Source: Bacillota bacterium (GTDB lineage: Bacteria; Bacillota; Clostridia; Lachnospirales; Lachnospiraceae). Taken from it: DNA of 64,000 bases. Under the pieces are notes generated by a model. That model did not search any database, had not been told where the DNA came from, and saw only the letters and a program-made list of their open reading frames with translations. The stretch lies in assembly GCA_023442465.1 (NCBI GenBank), contig JAEZZQ010000026.1, positions 1-64,000 of the forward strand. The letters run 5' to 3'. Within the stretch, counting starts at the first letter, position 1. Each line of letters opens with the position of its first letter. This document shows positions 1 through 8,887 of this stretch, in pieces. A program made the position numbers and the translations under genes.

Positions 1-41
1 GCTTTAAATTCATTGTCATAAGATTTTTGATTTTGTGCCAT
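1..41 (-). CDS. Transposase N-terminus (partial, OrfA-like)
   Basis: Only 13 codons are inside the window: M-A-Q-N-Q-K-S-Y-D-N-E-F-K. The pattern of a polar start followed by Y-D-x-E-F-K is typical of IS3/IS911-type OrfA proteins, which begin a helix-turn-helix just after it. An AGGAG lies 10 bases upstream. The rest of the gene lies to the left of position 1. The family assignment is an inference from a very short stretch. Confidence 0.5.
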   Translation of the reverse strand, partial: MAQNQKSYDNEFK

Positions 42-121
42 AGGTTGTTTCTCCTGTTCTCGTATTGATTATGATTATATATCAAAGTCCTTGAGAATAG
101 GGTGTCAACTTTTATGATACA
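1..121 (-). mobile_element. End of an insertion sequence (IS3-like), cut by window start
   Basis: Read on the minus strand, the first 121 bases hold the start of a transposase-like gene (ATG at 41, AGGAG ribosome site at 51-55) preceded by an AT-rich leader. The leader runs back to TGTATCATAAAAGTTGACAC, which begins with TG as many IS ends do. The boundary near 121 is where the reading frame of the neighbouring helicase remnant opens. Only one end is visible, so the family is inferred from the first residues and the terminal TG. The target-site duplication cannot be checked because the other end is outside the window. Confidence 0.55.
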
Positions 122-1188
122 ACATCAGAGATGAAATACTAAAAGAGGCTCTCGTACCAAAATTAGTTACTCAGATACCGAATAAATCTTGTGTTTGGAT
201 AGACTGGAACGAAGATTTATATAATAGTTCAGAAAACAAAATAGAGTTCCATGTAAATGGATATCAATGTGATTTAGGCAATACATCGATTGATTTGGAT
301 TTTGAAAAATCAAGCTCTGAGTCAATTATATTTAATCTAAGTTTTAATTTGCCTAATGATGATTTGCGTTGTCAATTTATAATGACTATCGGTGAAAAAG
401 ATGACATTGCATTTAGCCACTATGCATTACAGGAAGGAATGCCTGCGGTAACTGTCCACGTTGGTCGAAAAGATTTCTCAATTGAAGAATTCTTTCAACT
501 TTATGAACCAAGTATTTGGTTTATCGATGGTTCATATTTATGCGGAAATGAATACATTGAATTAAAGCAAGCTCCCGGTGTTTATCCTGTAGAACGAATT
601 AATGCTTGGGATTGGAGCGGTGTAGATATATCAAAAGAATCGCAGCGTGTAGGAACATTACGCACAGAATCTATACAGTATAATGTAATTCAAAAATTGA
701 TGGGCATGGATGAGGATTATAACATTATTTACGATGACGATAATTCAGGAGAGATAGCTGATATAATTACACTAAAAGAAAAGGATGATTGCATCCACGT
801 AGAGATGTATCATTTGAAATTTGCTAAGGGTGGTGTAGTAAGCAGACAAGTAGATAATTTGTATGAAGTATGCGGACAAGCCCAAAAATCTGTACATTGG
901 AAGTATAAAGAGAATAGGGAATTTTTTAGGCATTTATTTAAAAGAGAAACTAAAACTTACAAAGGCCAAAGTGGATCACGTATTATTAAGGGAAGCATAC
1001 AAGAGTTACAAAGGTTAGATAATCTATCCCGCAGAAAACTGCCCTTAAAATTCAATATCTTAATTGTGCAACCTGGATTATCAGTTAATAGTATAACCTT
1101 AGAACAAAGAACTCTTTTAGCTGTAACTGAACAATATCTTATGGATGTGTCGAATATTCCGCTATGTGTAATAGCAAATAAAGATTAA
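118..1188 (+). pseudogene. C-terminal remnant of a large DEAD/DEAH-type helicase, truncated by IS
   Basis: The frame is open from 118, directly at the IS boundary, to a stop at 1188, with no ribosome site or convincing start codon. The first possible start is a TTG at 295, in the middle of a continuous frame. This is therefore the 3' part of a longer gene cut by the insertion. The remnant carries the segments LYEVCGQAQKSVHW and ILIVQPGLS. I associate this combination with the C-terminal domain of very long helicases found in defence islands, where it follows the motor domains. No Walker or helicase motif is present here, so the remnant cannot be an active helicase. The parent-family link is from memory of that C-terminal signature. 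Confidence 0.55.
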
Positions 1189-1235
1189 TGTCAAATTGAC
1201 TTGCATCTATTTTGACCTAATGACACATACAAAAT

Positions 1236-1280
1236 TAAAGCAAAAGGACTTGAACCTCGTGGTTAAGTCCTTTTGCTTTA
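1236..1280. terminator. Bidirectional terminator with perfect 16-bp stem
   Basis: TAAAGCAAAAGGACTT (1236-1251) is the exact reverse complement of 1265-1280. The loop adds an AACC/GGTT pair. A- and T-rich flanks allow it to work for the plus-strand remnant ending at 1188 and the minus-strand hydrolase ending at 1347. Confidence 0.8.
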
Positions 1281-1346
1281 ATAATATTTACGATAAAACT
1301 AAGTATAGGCAAAGTAGTCTAAGTGAATTCTCTTGAATCATAATAT

Positions 1347-2264
1347 TCAATCAGGAAAAAAGCTATCTATTGAATTTCTCAGGATTTCAAAATCTGTCAG
1401 ATGAATATAGTGACCACTATTTGGGGCCATAACATACTTGGTATTACTCGACACTGAAAGACATCTTTTCATAATATCCTGCCATAAAGATTCAACTCTT
1501 TGCGCTGTTTGCAAATCCAGATTACCAAAATGTTCGAGTTCTTTTATATAAAAATCACTTGAATGCGTTAATAGTATTACTCGCATATCTTGAAGAGCAG
1601 AATTATTAATTACTTCCGATATATTTCGAGTATCGTTACAATGGCTAAATTCATATTCAGCAAGAGCGGTTTTATATGTATTTTTCTTACATGATGCCCT
1701 TAATAAATACTCTTTTGCTTCGTTAGAAAAATCATAATAATAAAACGGCGGTGATTTTTTAATGAGTGGCTTAAAGATAAATCCCAAACCTAGAGACATT
1801 GCGATATTTGCAATTTTATATGTCATTGTTTTATCCACACCGCTTTTTTTATATTCAGCTGCTGTCAGTTTTTCTTTAAACTCGTTATCAAAAGGTGTCG
1901 CAGGATCAATAAGAATTAGTCCTCTTATTTGATCTGGATACATTGATGTATACTGTATTGCATTGAGTCCTCCTTGTGAATGACCTACTATTACAATGTC
2001 CTTATCCATATTTAAAGACTTAAGGAGCTTATTTAACTCTAATGCAATATTTTGGGGTGTTCTTAAAAGCGTAGATGTTGTGCTTTCACCATATCCCGCC
2101 CTATCATACACAAGTATTTTATATTTGTCGCTTAAAGCTTCGCCAATATGCCACCATTCGGCAGAGCAAGAGCCCAGGCACGAGTCAATGACTAATGTTT
2201 TTTCCCCGATTCCGTAAATTCTGTATGCAATGTTTGCGCTGCCAATATCACAATATTTCATCAT
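1347..2264 (-). CDS. Alpha/beta hydrolase
   Basis: A single-domain alpha/beta hydrolase of about 306 residues. The nucleophile elbow is GHSQGG, preceded by the oxyanion-region YDRAGYGES. A late His in SGHYIHL is the likely catalytic base. I start it at ATG 2264 (or the next ATG, 2261) because GGAG lies just upstream and the hydrolase fold begins there (KYCDIGSANIAYR). The same frame stays open back to a GTG at 2414, and that extra 50 residues looks like the C-terminal helices of a MarR regulator (see the neighbouring pseudogene). The undamaged ancestor may therefore have been a MarR-hydrolase fusion or two overlapping genes. The substrate is unknown; proline-iminopeptidase-like and lactonase-like enzymes share these motifs. 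Confidence 0.75.
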   Translation of the reverse strand: MMKYCDIGSANIAYRIYGIGEKTLVIDSCLGSCSAEWWHIGEALSDKYKILVYDRAGYGESTTSTLLRTPQNIALELNKLLKSLNMDKDIVIVGHSQGGLNAIQYTSMYPDQIRGLILIDPATPFDNEFKEKLTAAEYKKSGVDKTMTYKIANIAMSLGLGFIFKPLIKKSPPFYYYDFSNEAKEYLLRASCKKNTYKTALAEYEFSHCNDTRNISEVINNSALQDMRVILLTHSSDFYIKELEHFGNLDLQTAQRVESLWQDIMKRCLSVSSNTKYVMAPNSGHYIHLTDFEILRNSIDSFFPD

Positions 2265-2637
2265 TTCACTCCATTTTATATTCAGCATTCTGATTTGAGT
2301 AAAGAACTTTTTTAGTAAATCCAATAGCAAAGTCCGCTCCTCATGTGTATCCAGTTTCGCTAAAATACGTTCAAAATAAGCCTGTTCAAATTCCAAGTGT
2401 ATCTGGCTGTACACTTATACCTTTATCAGTTAATTTAATTCCAAAAAAGCGTCTATCACGATTATTGATTATTCTGTCTGGATTAGAGGAGACAATATTT
2501 ATAACAGAAATATCAATGAAGAACAAATCTTTGAGTTCATCAGGAACGCATGATTTTGAAGCTATATTTTGCCTTACGAATAAATGATAAGGTTCATCAA
2601 ACCTTTTTATATCTTCATGCCTAACAGTATCTTTCAC
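2265..2637 (-). pseudogene. MarR-like regulator broken by a frameshift near 2415
   Basis: The N-terminal piece (ATG 2637, stop after residue 83) ends in NNRDRRFFGIKLTDKG, the wing of a MarR winged helix (D-R-R ... L-T-x-K-G). Shifting one base near 2415 continues into Y-S-Q-I-H-L-E-F-E-Q-A-Y-F-E-R-I-L, which matches the dimerisation helices that follow the wing in MarR proteins and runs in frame into the hydrolase. The winged-helix part is also shorter than normal before the wing, so additional damage is likely. A palindrome at 2691-2707 lies upstream, where a MarR protein would bind. It could be a sequencing error rather than a true pseudogene. Confidence 0.55.
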
Positions 2638-2690
2638 AGAATCATCTCAGCTATATAATACGGCGATTGTAATAATAATACAACTATAAT

Positions 2691-2707
2691 ATTACGATGA
2701 TCGTAGT
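2691..2707. promoter_or_regulatory. Palindromic operator upstream of MarR-like gene
   Basis: ATTACGAT-G-ATCGTAGT is an inverted repeat matching at 7 of 8 positions, 54 bases before the start of the broken MarR-like gene. Size and position fit an autoregulatory MarR operator. Binding is inferred. Confidence 0.45.
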
Positions 2708-2878
2708 ATATAAATGATTGGCATCTTTTATTATCTAACTTCCCATATTTGTACATTGCACCCGCAACAGATTTCCCCTCCTCCATGGACATAGATAATT
2801 CACGAACGCATGACTTTATATTGTTCGTTCTATCGTATATAATTATGTAGTAATGACTTATGCAAAGGAGATGAGGTC

Positions 2879-3055
2879 ATGAAATACATCACGCCAAAAG
2901 AAGCCGGTGAGAAATGGGGAATCTCCGACCGGCGCATACAGCTTCTGTGTAAGCAAGGCCGCATTGAGGGCGTTTACCGGCTCGGCTGGACATGGGCTAT
3001 TCCGGAGAACGCGGAAAAGCCAGCGGACGGCAGAATGAAAAAACGACCAGATTGA
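2879..3055 (+). CDS. Small helix-turn-helix DNA-binding protein (excisionase/AlpA-like)
   Basis: A 58-residue protein with ATG at 2879 behind AAAGGAGATGAGG. It reads K-Y-I-T-P-K-E-A-G-E-K-W-G-I-S-D-R-R-I-Q, followed by KQGRIEG and W-A-I-P-E-N-A. That is the MerR/excisionase-type fold, with the first helix-turn-helix, an R-R-I-Q recognition helix and a wing that ends in I-P. Proteins of this kind sit on integrative elements or act as small regulators. It lies 130 bases before the response regulator and points the same way, so it may be a co-regulator of that operon or a leftover of a mobile element. Confidence 0.7.
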   Translation: MKYITPKEAGEKWGISDRRIQLLCKQGRIEGVYRLGWTWAIPENAEKPADGRMKKRPD

Positions 3056-3069
3056 ATTTTAAAAATTTT

Positions 3070-3143
3070 AAGGTAACTGAAAGGTAATGTTAAGCCAATA
3101 TTAAAGTTCGATTGGATAAACTGAAAGGTTCGGCTGTTATGAT
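3070..3143 (+). promoter_or_regulatory. Promoter region with direct repeats in helical phase
   Basis: AAGGTAA occurs at 3070 and 3081, 11 bp apart. ACTGAAAGGT occurs twice exactly, at 3076-3085 and 3120-3129, 44 bp (four turns) apart. A possible -10 TATGAT lies at 3138-3143. OmpR-family regulators bind direct repeats spaced by a helical turn, so autoregulation by the response regulator just downstream is likely but inferred. Confidence 0.4.
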
Positions 3144-3188
3144 AGCTTTGCAGGCCGGAGGTGAGAAATAAACAAGGAGGGATAAACC

Positions 3189-3875
3189 GTGAACCAAACC
3201 ATTCTGATTGTGGATGACGAAAAAGAAATCCGTGAACTTCTGCGGCTGTATATTGAAAAGGACGGGTATTGTGCGGTACAGGCCGAAAACGGATTAGAGG
3301 CGCTTAAACAGGCCGACTCCGCGCAAATTGATCTGGCCATCATCGACATTATGATGCCGGAGCTTGACGGCTACCAGCTTATTAAAGCCTTGCGTGAACG
3401 TGGGAATCTTCCCATTATTGTCTTGAGTGCGAAAACGGAAAACCACGAAAAAATCTTGGGGCTTGACCTCGGAGCGGATGATTATGTAACAAAACCTTTT
3501 GACCCTCTGGAGGTAATTGCCCGGATCAGAGCCAGACTGCGCCGCCATGGCGCACAGACGGCGGATTCCAGCGTGACTTTGCTGACAGTGGGTGGTTTGA
3601 CACTGGATACCTCTGCTTGCGCCCTGCACTCCGGCAATGAAAGTATACAGCTCACCGCCACAGAATTTAACATGATGAAGCTGTTTATGCAGAGCCCCGG
3701 CCGCGTGTTTACCAAACAGCAGATATATGATGCCGCATGGCAGGAAGCAGTCGCCGTTGACGACAATACGGTGATGGTCGCCATCAGCAAGCTACGCGGC
3801 AAGCTTCCCGGCAATTGCAGGGTGTCCATCGGGACAGTCCGTGGGCTGGGGTATCGGTTGGAGGCGCAAAGATGA
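3189..3875 (+). CDS. OmpR/PhoB-family response regulator
   Basis: 228 residues: receiver domain (about 1-120) with the acidic pocket D-D at 9-10, phospho-acceptor Asp53 in AIIDIMMPELDG and the conserved Lys in TKPFDP, followed by a winged-helix DNA-binding domain (about 130-226). GTG start at 3189 with AAGGAGG upstream. It overlaps the histidine kinase gene by ATGA, indicating coupled translation. The kinase, an FtsX-type permease and an ATPase follow, which is the arrangement of systems that sense and expel cell-envelope-active peptides. It probably activates that exporter and its own promoter, where phased repeats are visible. Confidence 0.92.
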   Translation: MNQTILIVDDEKEIRELLRLYIEKDGYCAVQAENGLEALKQADSAQIDLAIIDIMMPELDGYQLIKALRERGNLPIIVLSAKTENHEKILGLDLGADDYVTKPFDPLEVIARIRARLRRHGAQTADSSVTLLTVGGLTLDTSACALHSGNESIQLTATEFNMMKLFMQSPGRVFTKQQIYDAAWQEAVAVDDNTVMVAISKLRGKLPGNCRVSIGTVRGLGYRLEAQR

Positions 3876-5017
3876 AGCGAAGGCACAGCATACTGAGAGC
3901 CGTTGTGCTTCGGTTCATCGGCTATTTCCTCGGAATTGAGATTGTCATATCTATATTGGAAGACATATTTAGTACGCTTGTGTATGGCGCTGAAAGTGAT
4001 TTCCCTTATGACGGAATCCCCGGTATAGCAGCAGGTATGGAACCGCACCAAATCGCACTGGTTATTTTATGGGGGCTGGTACAATTGGCAGTATACTGCG
4101 TGGGAATTGCCCTTTTTTCACGCAGTATAAGTCGCAAAGTTTCTTATCCTGCCGGGCGCATGGCAGAAGGCTTTAGGGAGGTTTCAAACGGCAATTTGAA
4201 CATCTTGCTGGATTTTGAAACAGAAACCGAGTTCAAAGAAATGCGGGATGCCTTCAACCACATGACACGTAAACTCAAAGACTACGAAGAAAAACGCATG
4301 GCTATGGAAAACGAACGGATGCGACTTTTCTCGCATATCGCCCATGATTTAAAAACTCCAATGACGACGATTACCGGATATGCCGGCGCTCTGGCAAGCG
4401 GCATGGTGGATGATGCGGATAAGCAACGGGAGTACCACATGGCAATCAAAGCAAAATCAGACCAAATGAACGCATTGGTTGACCAACTGCTTTCTTATTC
4501 CAAACTAGGCACGCCGCAGTATGAAATGAAATTGACTTCCGCCGATATAGCCGAACTGCTTCGCGTAGCTTGCGCCTCCCTCTTCGGGGAAATAGAGAGT
4601 AAGCAGATGGAACTTAACCTGCTGCTGCCGGAAGAACCTGTATTTTTCAAAATGGATTCACTGGAAATGAGCCGCGCCATCAGCAATCTTCTGACAAATG
4701 CGATCCGTCATAACCCGGCGGGCAGTCTGCTGTCTGTGAGCCTGACGGAAGAATCTGAACATATTATCATTCAAATTGCGGACAGCGGAGCGATCATCCC
4801 TGAAGCAATTGCCGGAAATTTGTTCGAACCCTTTATTTCCGGCAGCGATTCAAGAAGCTCGGGCAGCGGAACAGGACTGGGGCTTGCCATTGTGAAAAAG
4901 GTGGCAGAGCAGCATTCCGGCGAGGTCTTTGTGTCGGACGCTATCGCACCCTACACAAAGATGTTTGTTTTACGCTTGCCCAAAAATAAGAAAAGCGGAG
5001 GTAGAAATGTATCGTAA
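3872..5017 (+). CDS. Sensor histidine kinase (EnvZ/PhoR class)
   Basis: 381 residues from ATG 3872, which overlaps the regulator stop. Two membrane segments (about 9-30 and 58-82) enclose a short outside loop of about 27 residues with several acidic and proline residues. A HAMP-like linker follows, then the H-box IAHDLKTPMTTITGY (phospho-His near 157), the N-box NLLTNAIRHN and G-boxes GTGLGLAIVKKV. The small loop is more like BceS/VanS-type kinases than large-ligand sensors, so sensing may go through the partner transporter. It overlaps the permease gene start by 11 bases. Confidence 0.9.
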   Translation: MKRRHSILRAVVLRFIGYFLGIEIVISILEDIFSTLVYGAESDFPYDGIPGIAAGMEPHQIALVILWGLVQLAVYCVGIALFSRSISRKVSYPAGRMAEGFREVSNGNLNILLDFETETEFKEMRDAFNHMTRKLKDYEEKRMAMENERMRLFSHIAHDLKTPMTTITGYAGALASGMVDDADKQREYHMAIKAKSDQMNALVDQLLSYSKLGTPQYEMKLTSADIAELLRVACASLFGEIESKQMELNLLLPEEPVFFKMDSLEMSRAISNLLTNAIRHNPAGSLLSVSLTEESEHIIIQIADSGAIIPEAIAGNLFEPFISGSDSRSSGSGTGLGLAIVKKVAEQHSGEVFVSDAIAPYTKMFVLRLPKNKKSGGRNVS

Positions 5018-7343
5018 TTTCATTAAAAACGACATACGCAAAAGCAAGCTGATTACCGCGACAATCGCAGCATTTATCCTGATTGCGGCTATGCTCACCG
5101 CTTTGGCGGCTTCGCTAACCGTGAATTTATCAGGCGCTGTTGATAATATACTGCTCTCGGCAAAGGCCATCCATTTTATACAGATGCACACCGGCGATGT
5201 GGATATGGAACAACTTCGGAACTTCGCCGCCGGCCAAGAGGCGGTGGAGGATTATCAGGTACTGCCGTTTCTCAATATCGACGGTGCCGAAATTACAATC
5301 GGAGACAGCTCCCTTGCTGACAGTGTACAGGACAACGGCTTTTCCATACAGAGCGAGAAATTCGATTTCCTGCTCGGCTTAGACAACAAAATCATCCGCC
5401 CCTCAAACGGCGAAATTTATTTCCCCATTTACTATATGCAGGAAGGTAATGCAAAGCTCGGCGACAAGGTTACTATTCATGGCGTGGATTTTACCGTGGC
5501 GGGATTCTTACGGGATTCCACAATGAACGCAGCGCTTGTGTCCTCCAAACGATTCCTTGTGAGCGAAGCTGACTTTGAAAGAATCCTGGAGTTCGGGCAA
5601 CTGGAACAGCTCATAGAGTTTCGGTTATGTGACGGCGTTTCCTACGCGGATTTTGAGACCGCCTATCTCGATGCGGAACTTCCGGCAAACGGCCCTCCTG
5701 CCATCACATATGCGCAAATAAGGCTGGTGAACGGCCTCACGGACGGCATCATGATCGGCGTACTGGCACTGATTGTCATACTGGTAATTATCGTGGCGTT
5801 TTTGTGCATCCGCTTTACGCTGCTAGCGAAAATTGAGGAGGATTACAGGGAAATCGGCGTGTTAAAGGCCGTTGGAATGCGGGTGAGCAGCATCAAAAAA
5901 CTCTACCTCGCAAAATACAGCGTCATCGCCGGAATAGCCTGCATGCTCGGGTTCCTGCTCTCCGTTCCGCTCTCAGAGCCATTCAAGCAAAACATCCGCC
6001 TATACATGGGCGAAAGCGATCGTCAGACATTTCTGTTGGGTTTACTTTGCGGCTTTGTCGGCGCGGCGGCGATTTACGGCGTAGTTTTGCTGTATGTAAA
6101 CGGTGTGCTGCGGCGCTTTCGGAAAATATCTGCAGCGCAAGCAGTCAGGTTCGGCGCACCCCGGGAAAAATCAAAATCGGCGAGAGGCTTCCGACTGAGT
6201 AACAACCGGATTTTTCCCCGGAATGTTTTTCTCGGAATCAAGGATATTCTTACCCGCAAAAAGCTCTATGTGACAATGCTGACGGTGCTGATTATCTCAT
6301 CTTTTATTATGGTTGTGCCGCAGAACATCTATAATACCATTTCGGCAAAGAGCTTTATCACCTACATGGGCATGGGGATATGCGACGCTACTTTGTATAT
6401 TAAACCCACACAGGCAGAGGACGTCACCCAAAAGGGCACGGAAGCGGCAAATTCACTGGCAACAGACGAAAACGTGGAAAAGTACACCATGATAACTACC
6501 AAAATGTTTGATATGAAAGCGGACGACGGCTCTACGCAGAAGCTGAGGGTGAGCTTGGGCGACCATACGGCCTATCCCATTACCTATACGCAGGGAACGG
6601 TTCCACAAACAGCATCGGAGATCGCCATTTCCACCTTGTACGCAGACGACCTCGCAAAAACCATTGGTGATGAAATCGTCTTAACAGTTGACGGTGCTGA
6701 TAAGCGGCTGACGGTCAGCGGGATTTACTCCGACATTACCAGCGGCGGCAGGACTGCGCAAGCCATTTTTGAGACCAGCTCCGGGGATATGTTGTCGGTC
6801 GGTATCCCAATCACTTTCCGGGCAGGTGCAGACGCTGAAGCAATCATAGCGCAGTATAAGGAACAATTCCCCTTCGCTAAAGTCTACGGCGTTAAGGAAA
6901 ATATCAACCAGATGTTCGGGCCAATGATAAACTCGGTTAAGATGGCTTCCTATGCCGCGATAGGGGTAACTGTTCTGCTCACCGTACTGATCACGGTGCT
7001 GTTTATGAAGATGCTGGTGGCCAAAGACCGCTATTCCATCGCGATTCTGAAATCAATTGGCTTCACAAGCGAGGGTATTCGCAGGCAGTATCTGACACGC
7101 TCCGTGATTGTGTTAGCACTGGGCGTTGTCATCGGAACGATTATGGCTAACACGCTCGGCGAGTACATTGGCGTTGCGATCGTATCCGCATTCGGCGCGA
7201 CCGCTTTCAACTTTGTGGTCAACCCGTTCTTCGCCTACATGGTTTCCCCGCTGTTGATTGCGACATGTGTGTATATCGCAACATTGCTGGCCGCATCGGA
7301 CATTCGCCCGCTCAAAATTTCCGAACACATTAAGGAGGCATAG
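5007..7343 (+). CDS. FtsX-family ABC transporter permease
   Basis: 778 residues from ATG 5007 (GGAGG at 4997-5001). There is an N-terminal membrane helix (about 13-35) and a first extracytoplasmic region. A first FtsX core follows (helices near 245-270, 300-322 and 340-362), then a second membrane entry near 418, a second outside region, and a last FtsX core (helices near 648, 698 and 740). This two-FtsX layout is that of antimicrobial-peptide, lipoprotein or envelope-stress exporters. It shares an operon with its ATPase (3-base gap) and a two-component system. The substrate is not visible; peptide antibiotics are the usual clients of such sets. Confidence 0.88.
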   Translation: MYRNFIKNDIRKSKLITATIAAFILIAAMLTALAASLTVNLSGAVDNILLSAKAIHFIQMHTGDVDMEQLRNFAAGQEAVEDYQVLPFLNIDGAEITIGDSSLADSVQDNGFSIQSEKFDFLLGLDNKIIRPSNGEIYFPIYYMQEGNAKLGDKVTIHGVDFTVAGFLRDSTMNAALVSSKRFLVSEADFERILEFGQLEQLIEFRLCDGVSYADFETAYLDAELPANGPPAITYAQIRLVNGLTDGIMIGVLALIVILVIIVAFLCIRFTLLAKIEEDYREIGVLKAVGMRVSSIKKLYLAKYSVIAGIACMLGFLLSVPLSEPFKQNIRLYMGESDRQTFLLGLLCGFVGAAAIYGVVLLYVNGVLRRFRKISAAQAVRFGAPREKSKSARGFRLSNNRIFPRNVFLGIKDILTRKKLYVTMLTVLIISSFIMVVPQNIYNTISAKSFITYMGMGICDATLYIKPTQAEDVTQKGTEAANSLATDENVEKYTMITTKMFDMKADDGSTQKLRVSLGDHTAYPITYTQGTVPQTASEIAISTLYADDLAKTIGDEIVLTVDGADKRLTVSGIYSDITSGGRTAQAIFETSSGDMLSVGIPITFRAGADAEAIIAQYKEQFPFAKVYGVKENINQMFGPMINSVKMASYAAIGVTVLLTVLITVLFMKMLVAKDRYSIAILKSIGFTSEGIRRQYLTRSVIVLALGVVIGTIMANTLGEYIGVAIVSAFGATAFNFVVNPFFAYMVSPLLIATCVYIATLLAASDIRPLKISEHIKEA

Positions 7344-7346
7344 GTC

Positions 7347-8105
7347 ATGGAAAACATTGTTACCGGAAAAAACATCATAAAAATCTTTGGAAAAGGCGTT
7401 GAACAAGCAAAGGCGCTTGATATGGTAAATGTTGAAATCACAAAAGGTGAATTTGTCGCCGTTATGGGCCCGTCAGGCTCTGGAAAATCCACCCTGTTGT
7501 TCGCGCTTTCCGGTATGGATGATATATCGGACGGGTCGGTGAAGTTCGGCGATACTGAGCTTTCTAAACTCCGGGAAAATGAGCTTGCGGATGTCCGCCG
7601 GACGAAAATGGGCTTTATCTTTCAGCAGCCCACTATGCTGAAAAATCTGAACCTCTTGGATAACATCATCCTCCCCGCCATTCGGGACGGCAAAAAGGAT
7701 ACTGTGGCGCTGGGGCAAAGGGCAAAAGCGCTGATGCAAAAAACAGGAATTGATGGGCTTGAAAACAGGGATATCACCGAAGTTTCGGGCGGCCAGCTCC
7801 AGCGGGCCGGTATCTGCCGCGCACTGATAAACTCGCCGGAAATCCTTTTTGCCGACGAGCCGACAGGTGCGCTTAATTCCAAATCGGCCGAGGAAATCAT
7901 GGGGTTACTGGTGGGCATCAACAGGGAAGGTACTTCGATCCTGCTTGTAACCCACGACGCGAAGATTGCCGCCCACGCTGACAGAATCTTGTTTACGAAA
8001 GACGGAAATATCGTCTCCGAACTTCCTCTGCAAAAATTCAACGGAAAGGATATGAAGGCAAAAACCGAAAAGGTACTCGCACAGATGGCTGCTGTAGGGA
8101 TTTAG
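7347..8105 (+). CDS. ABC transporter ATP-binding protein (LolD/MacB/BceA type)
   Basis: 252 residues with all nucleotide-binding motifs: Walker A GPSGSGKST, Q-loop FIFQQPTML, signature VSGGQLQRAGICRAL, Walker B ILFADEPTGAL and H-loop VTHD. The sequence L-x-A-D-E-P-T-G-A-L-x-S is typical of ATPases paired with FtsX permeases. It follows the permease by three bases and ends the operon. About 30 C-terminal residues after the H-loop extend a little beyond the usual 225-230. Together with the permease it would form a mechanotransmission-type exporter controlled by the two-component system upstream. Confidence 0.93.
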   Translation: MENIVTGKNIIKIFGKGVEQAKALDMVNVEITKGEFVAVMGPSGSGKSTLLFALSGMDDISDGSVKFGDTELSKLRENELADVRRTKMGFIFQQPTMLKNLNLLDNIILPAIRDGKKDTVALGQRAKALMQKTGIDGLENRDITEVSGGQLQRAGICRALINSPEILFADEPTGALNSKSAEEIMGLLVGINREGTSILLVTHDAKIAAHADRILFTKDGNIVSELPLQKFNGKDMKAKTEKVLAQMAAVGI

Positions 8106-8231
8106 GTACGGGAAATGGGAGACTCCTATGCTCGGGTATCCGAATAGAAGTACCGGTCGGCAGAAAGGTTGATGGCGGGTTTGTTTTATGATAGGATATC
8201 ATATACACTTTATGTGAAAGGACGATATCAT

Positions 8232-8843
8232 ATGGAGATACCTTTTTGGGAAGATTCCTATAAGAATGATAATGTTTCTACTTTTGGCTTAGAACCTAAT
8301 GCAACTATTATTGAGTTTGAACACTTGTATGAAAGTACCTGGAGAATTTTGGATATTGGCTGTGGAGAAGGAAAAAATTCTTTGTATTTTTCGAGTAAAG
8401 GTTTTTCAGAGGTTGATGCCTTTGATTTATCTGAGAATGCAATTGCAAAGCTTCATCGGCTTGCAGAAAGGCGTAACGCAGCAATCAATGCTTGGGTGCA
8501 AGATTTACGACAGTTTCATTTTGAAAAGTCATATGATTTGGTCGTTTCCTTTGGAACATTACATTTTGTTGAAAAGATTGATTGGAAATCCTTGTTGATT
8601 AGGGCAAAAGAAAACACAAACATTGGCGGTATACATATTATTCAACTTTTTACGAATGTTTTGCCTGCATCTCCTGATATTGCCCAATTTGCGGTAGGGT
8701 TAGCCGATGATAGGGAAATTGAAACTTTATATAGCGATTGGAATATTCTTCAATTCAAATCATATACCTTTGAGGACGAATATCCGGGAGTTCCTAAGCA
8801 TTTCCATGCTTCAAATAAGATAGTAGCTCAAAGGATTAAATAA
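8232..8843 (+). CDS. Class I SAM-dependent methyltransferase (TehB-like)
   Basis: 203 residues from ATG 8232. I prefer this to the upstream ATG 8169 because GAAAGGA lies a normal distance before it and the family start (M-E-I-P-F-W-E-D-S-Y) begins here. SAM-binding motif I is ILDIGCGEGKNSLYF, followed by DAFDLSENAI (acidic ribose contact) and the late motif VSFGTLHFV. The short length and the W-E-x-x-Y start resemble the tellurite-resistance TehB and small thiopurine-like methyltransferases. The substrate is unknown. The gene is more AT-rich than the exporter operon before it, suggesting a separate origin. Confidence 0.78.
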   Translation: MEIPFWEDSYKNDNVSTFGLEPNATIIEFEHLYESTWRILDIGCGEGKNSLYFSSKGFSEVDAFDLSENAIAKLHRLAERRNAAINAWVQDLRQFHFEKSYDLVVSFGTLHFVEKIDWKSLLIRAKENTNIGGIHIIQLFTNVLPASPDIAQFAVGLADDREIETLYSDWNILQFKSYTFEDEYPGVPKHFHASNKIVAQRIK

Positions 8844-8887
8844 GCAAGAATTTGATATGAGGACTATTTATATTTGGGGGATTTAAG

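Noticed and set aside
2879..3055. VanU-like regulator of the vanG cluster
   Set aside because: VanU is a Cro/CI-type protein next to vanR; this protein is excisionase-like and 12 kb away.
3189..8105. Bacitracin BceRSAB system
   Set aside because: The permease has two FtsX cores with two outside regions rather than the BceB layout with one very large loop, so only a general antimicrobial-peptide or envelope exporter is claimed.
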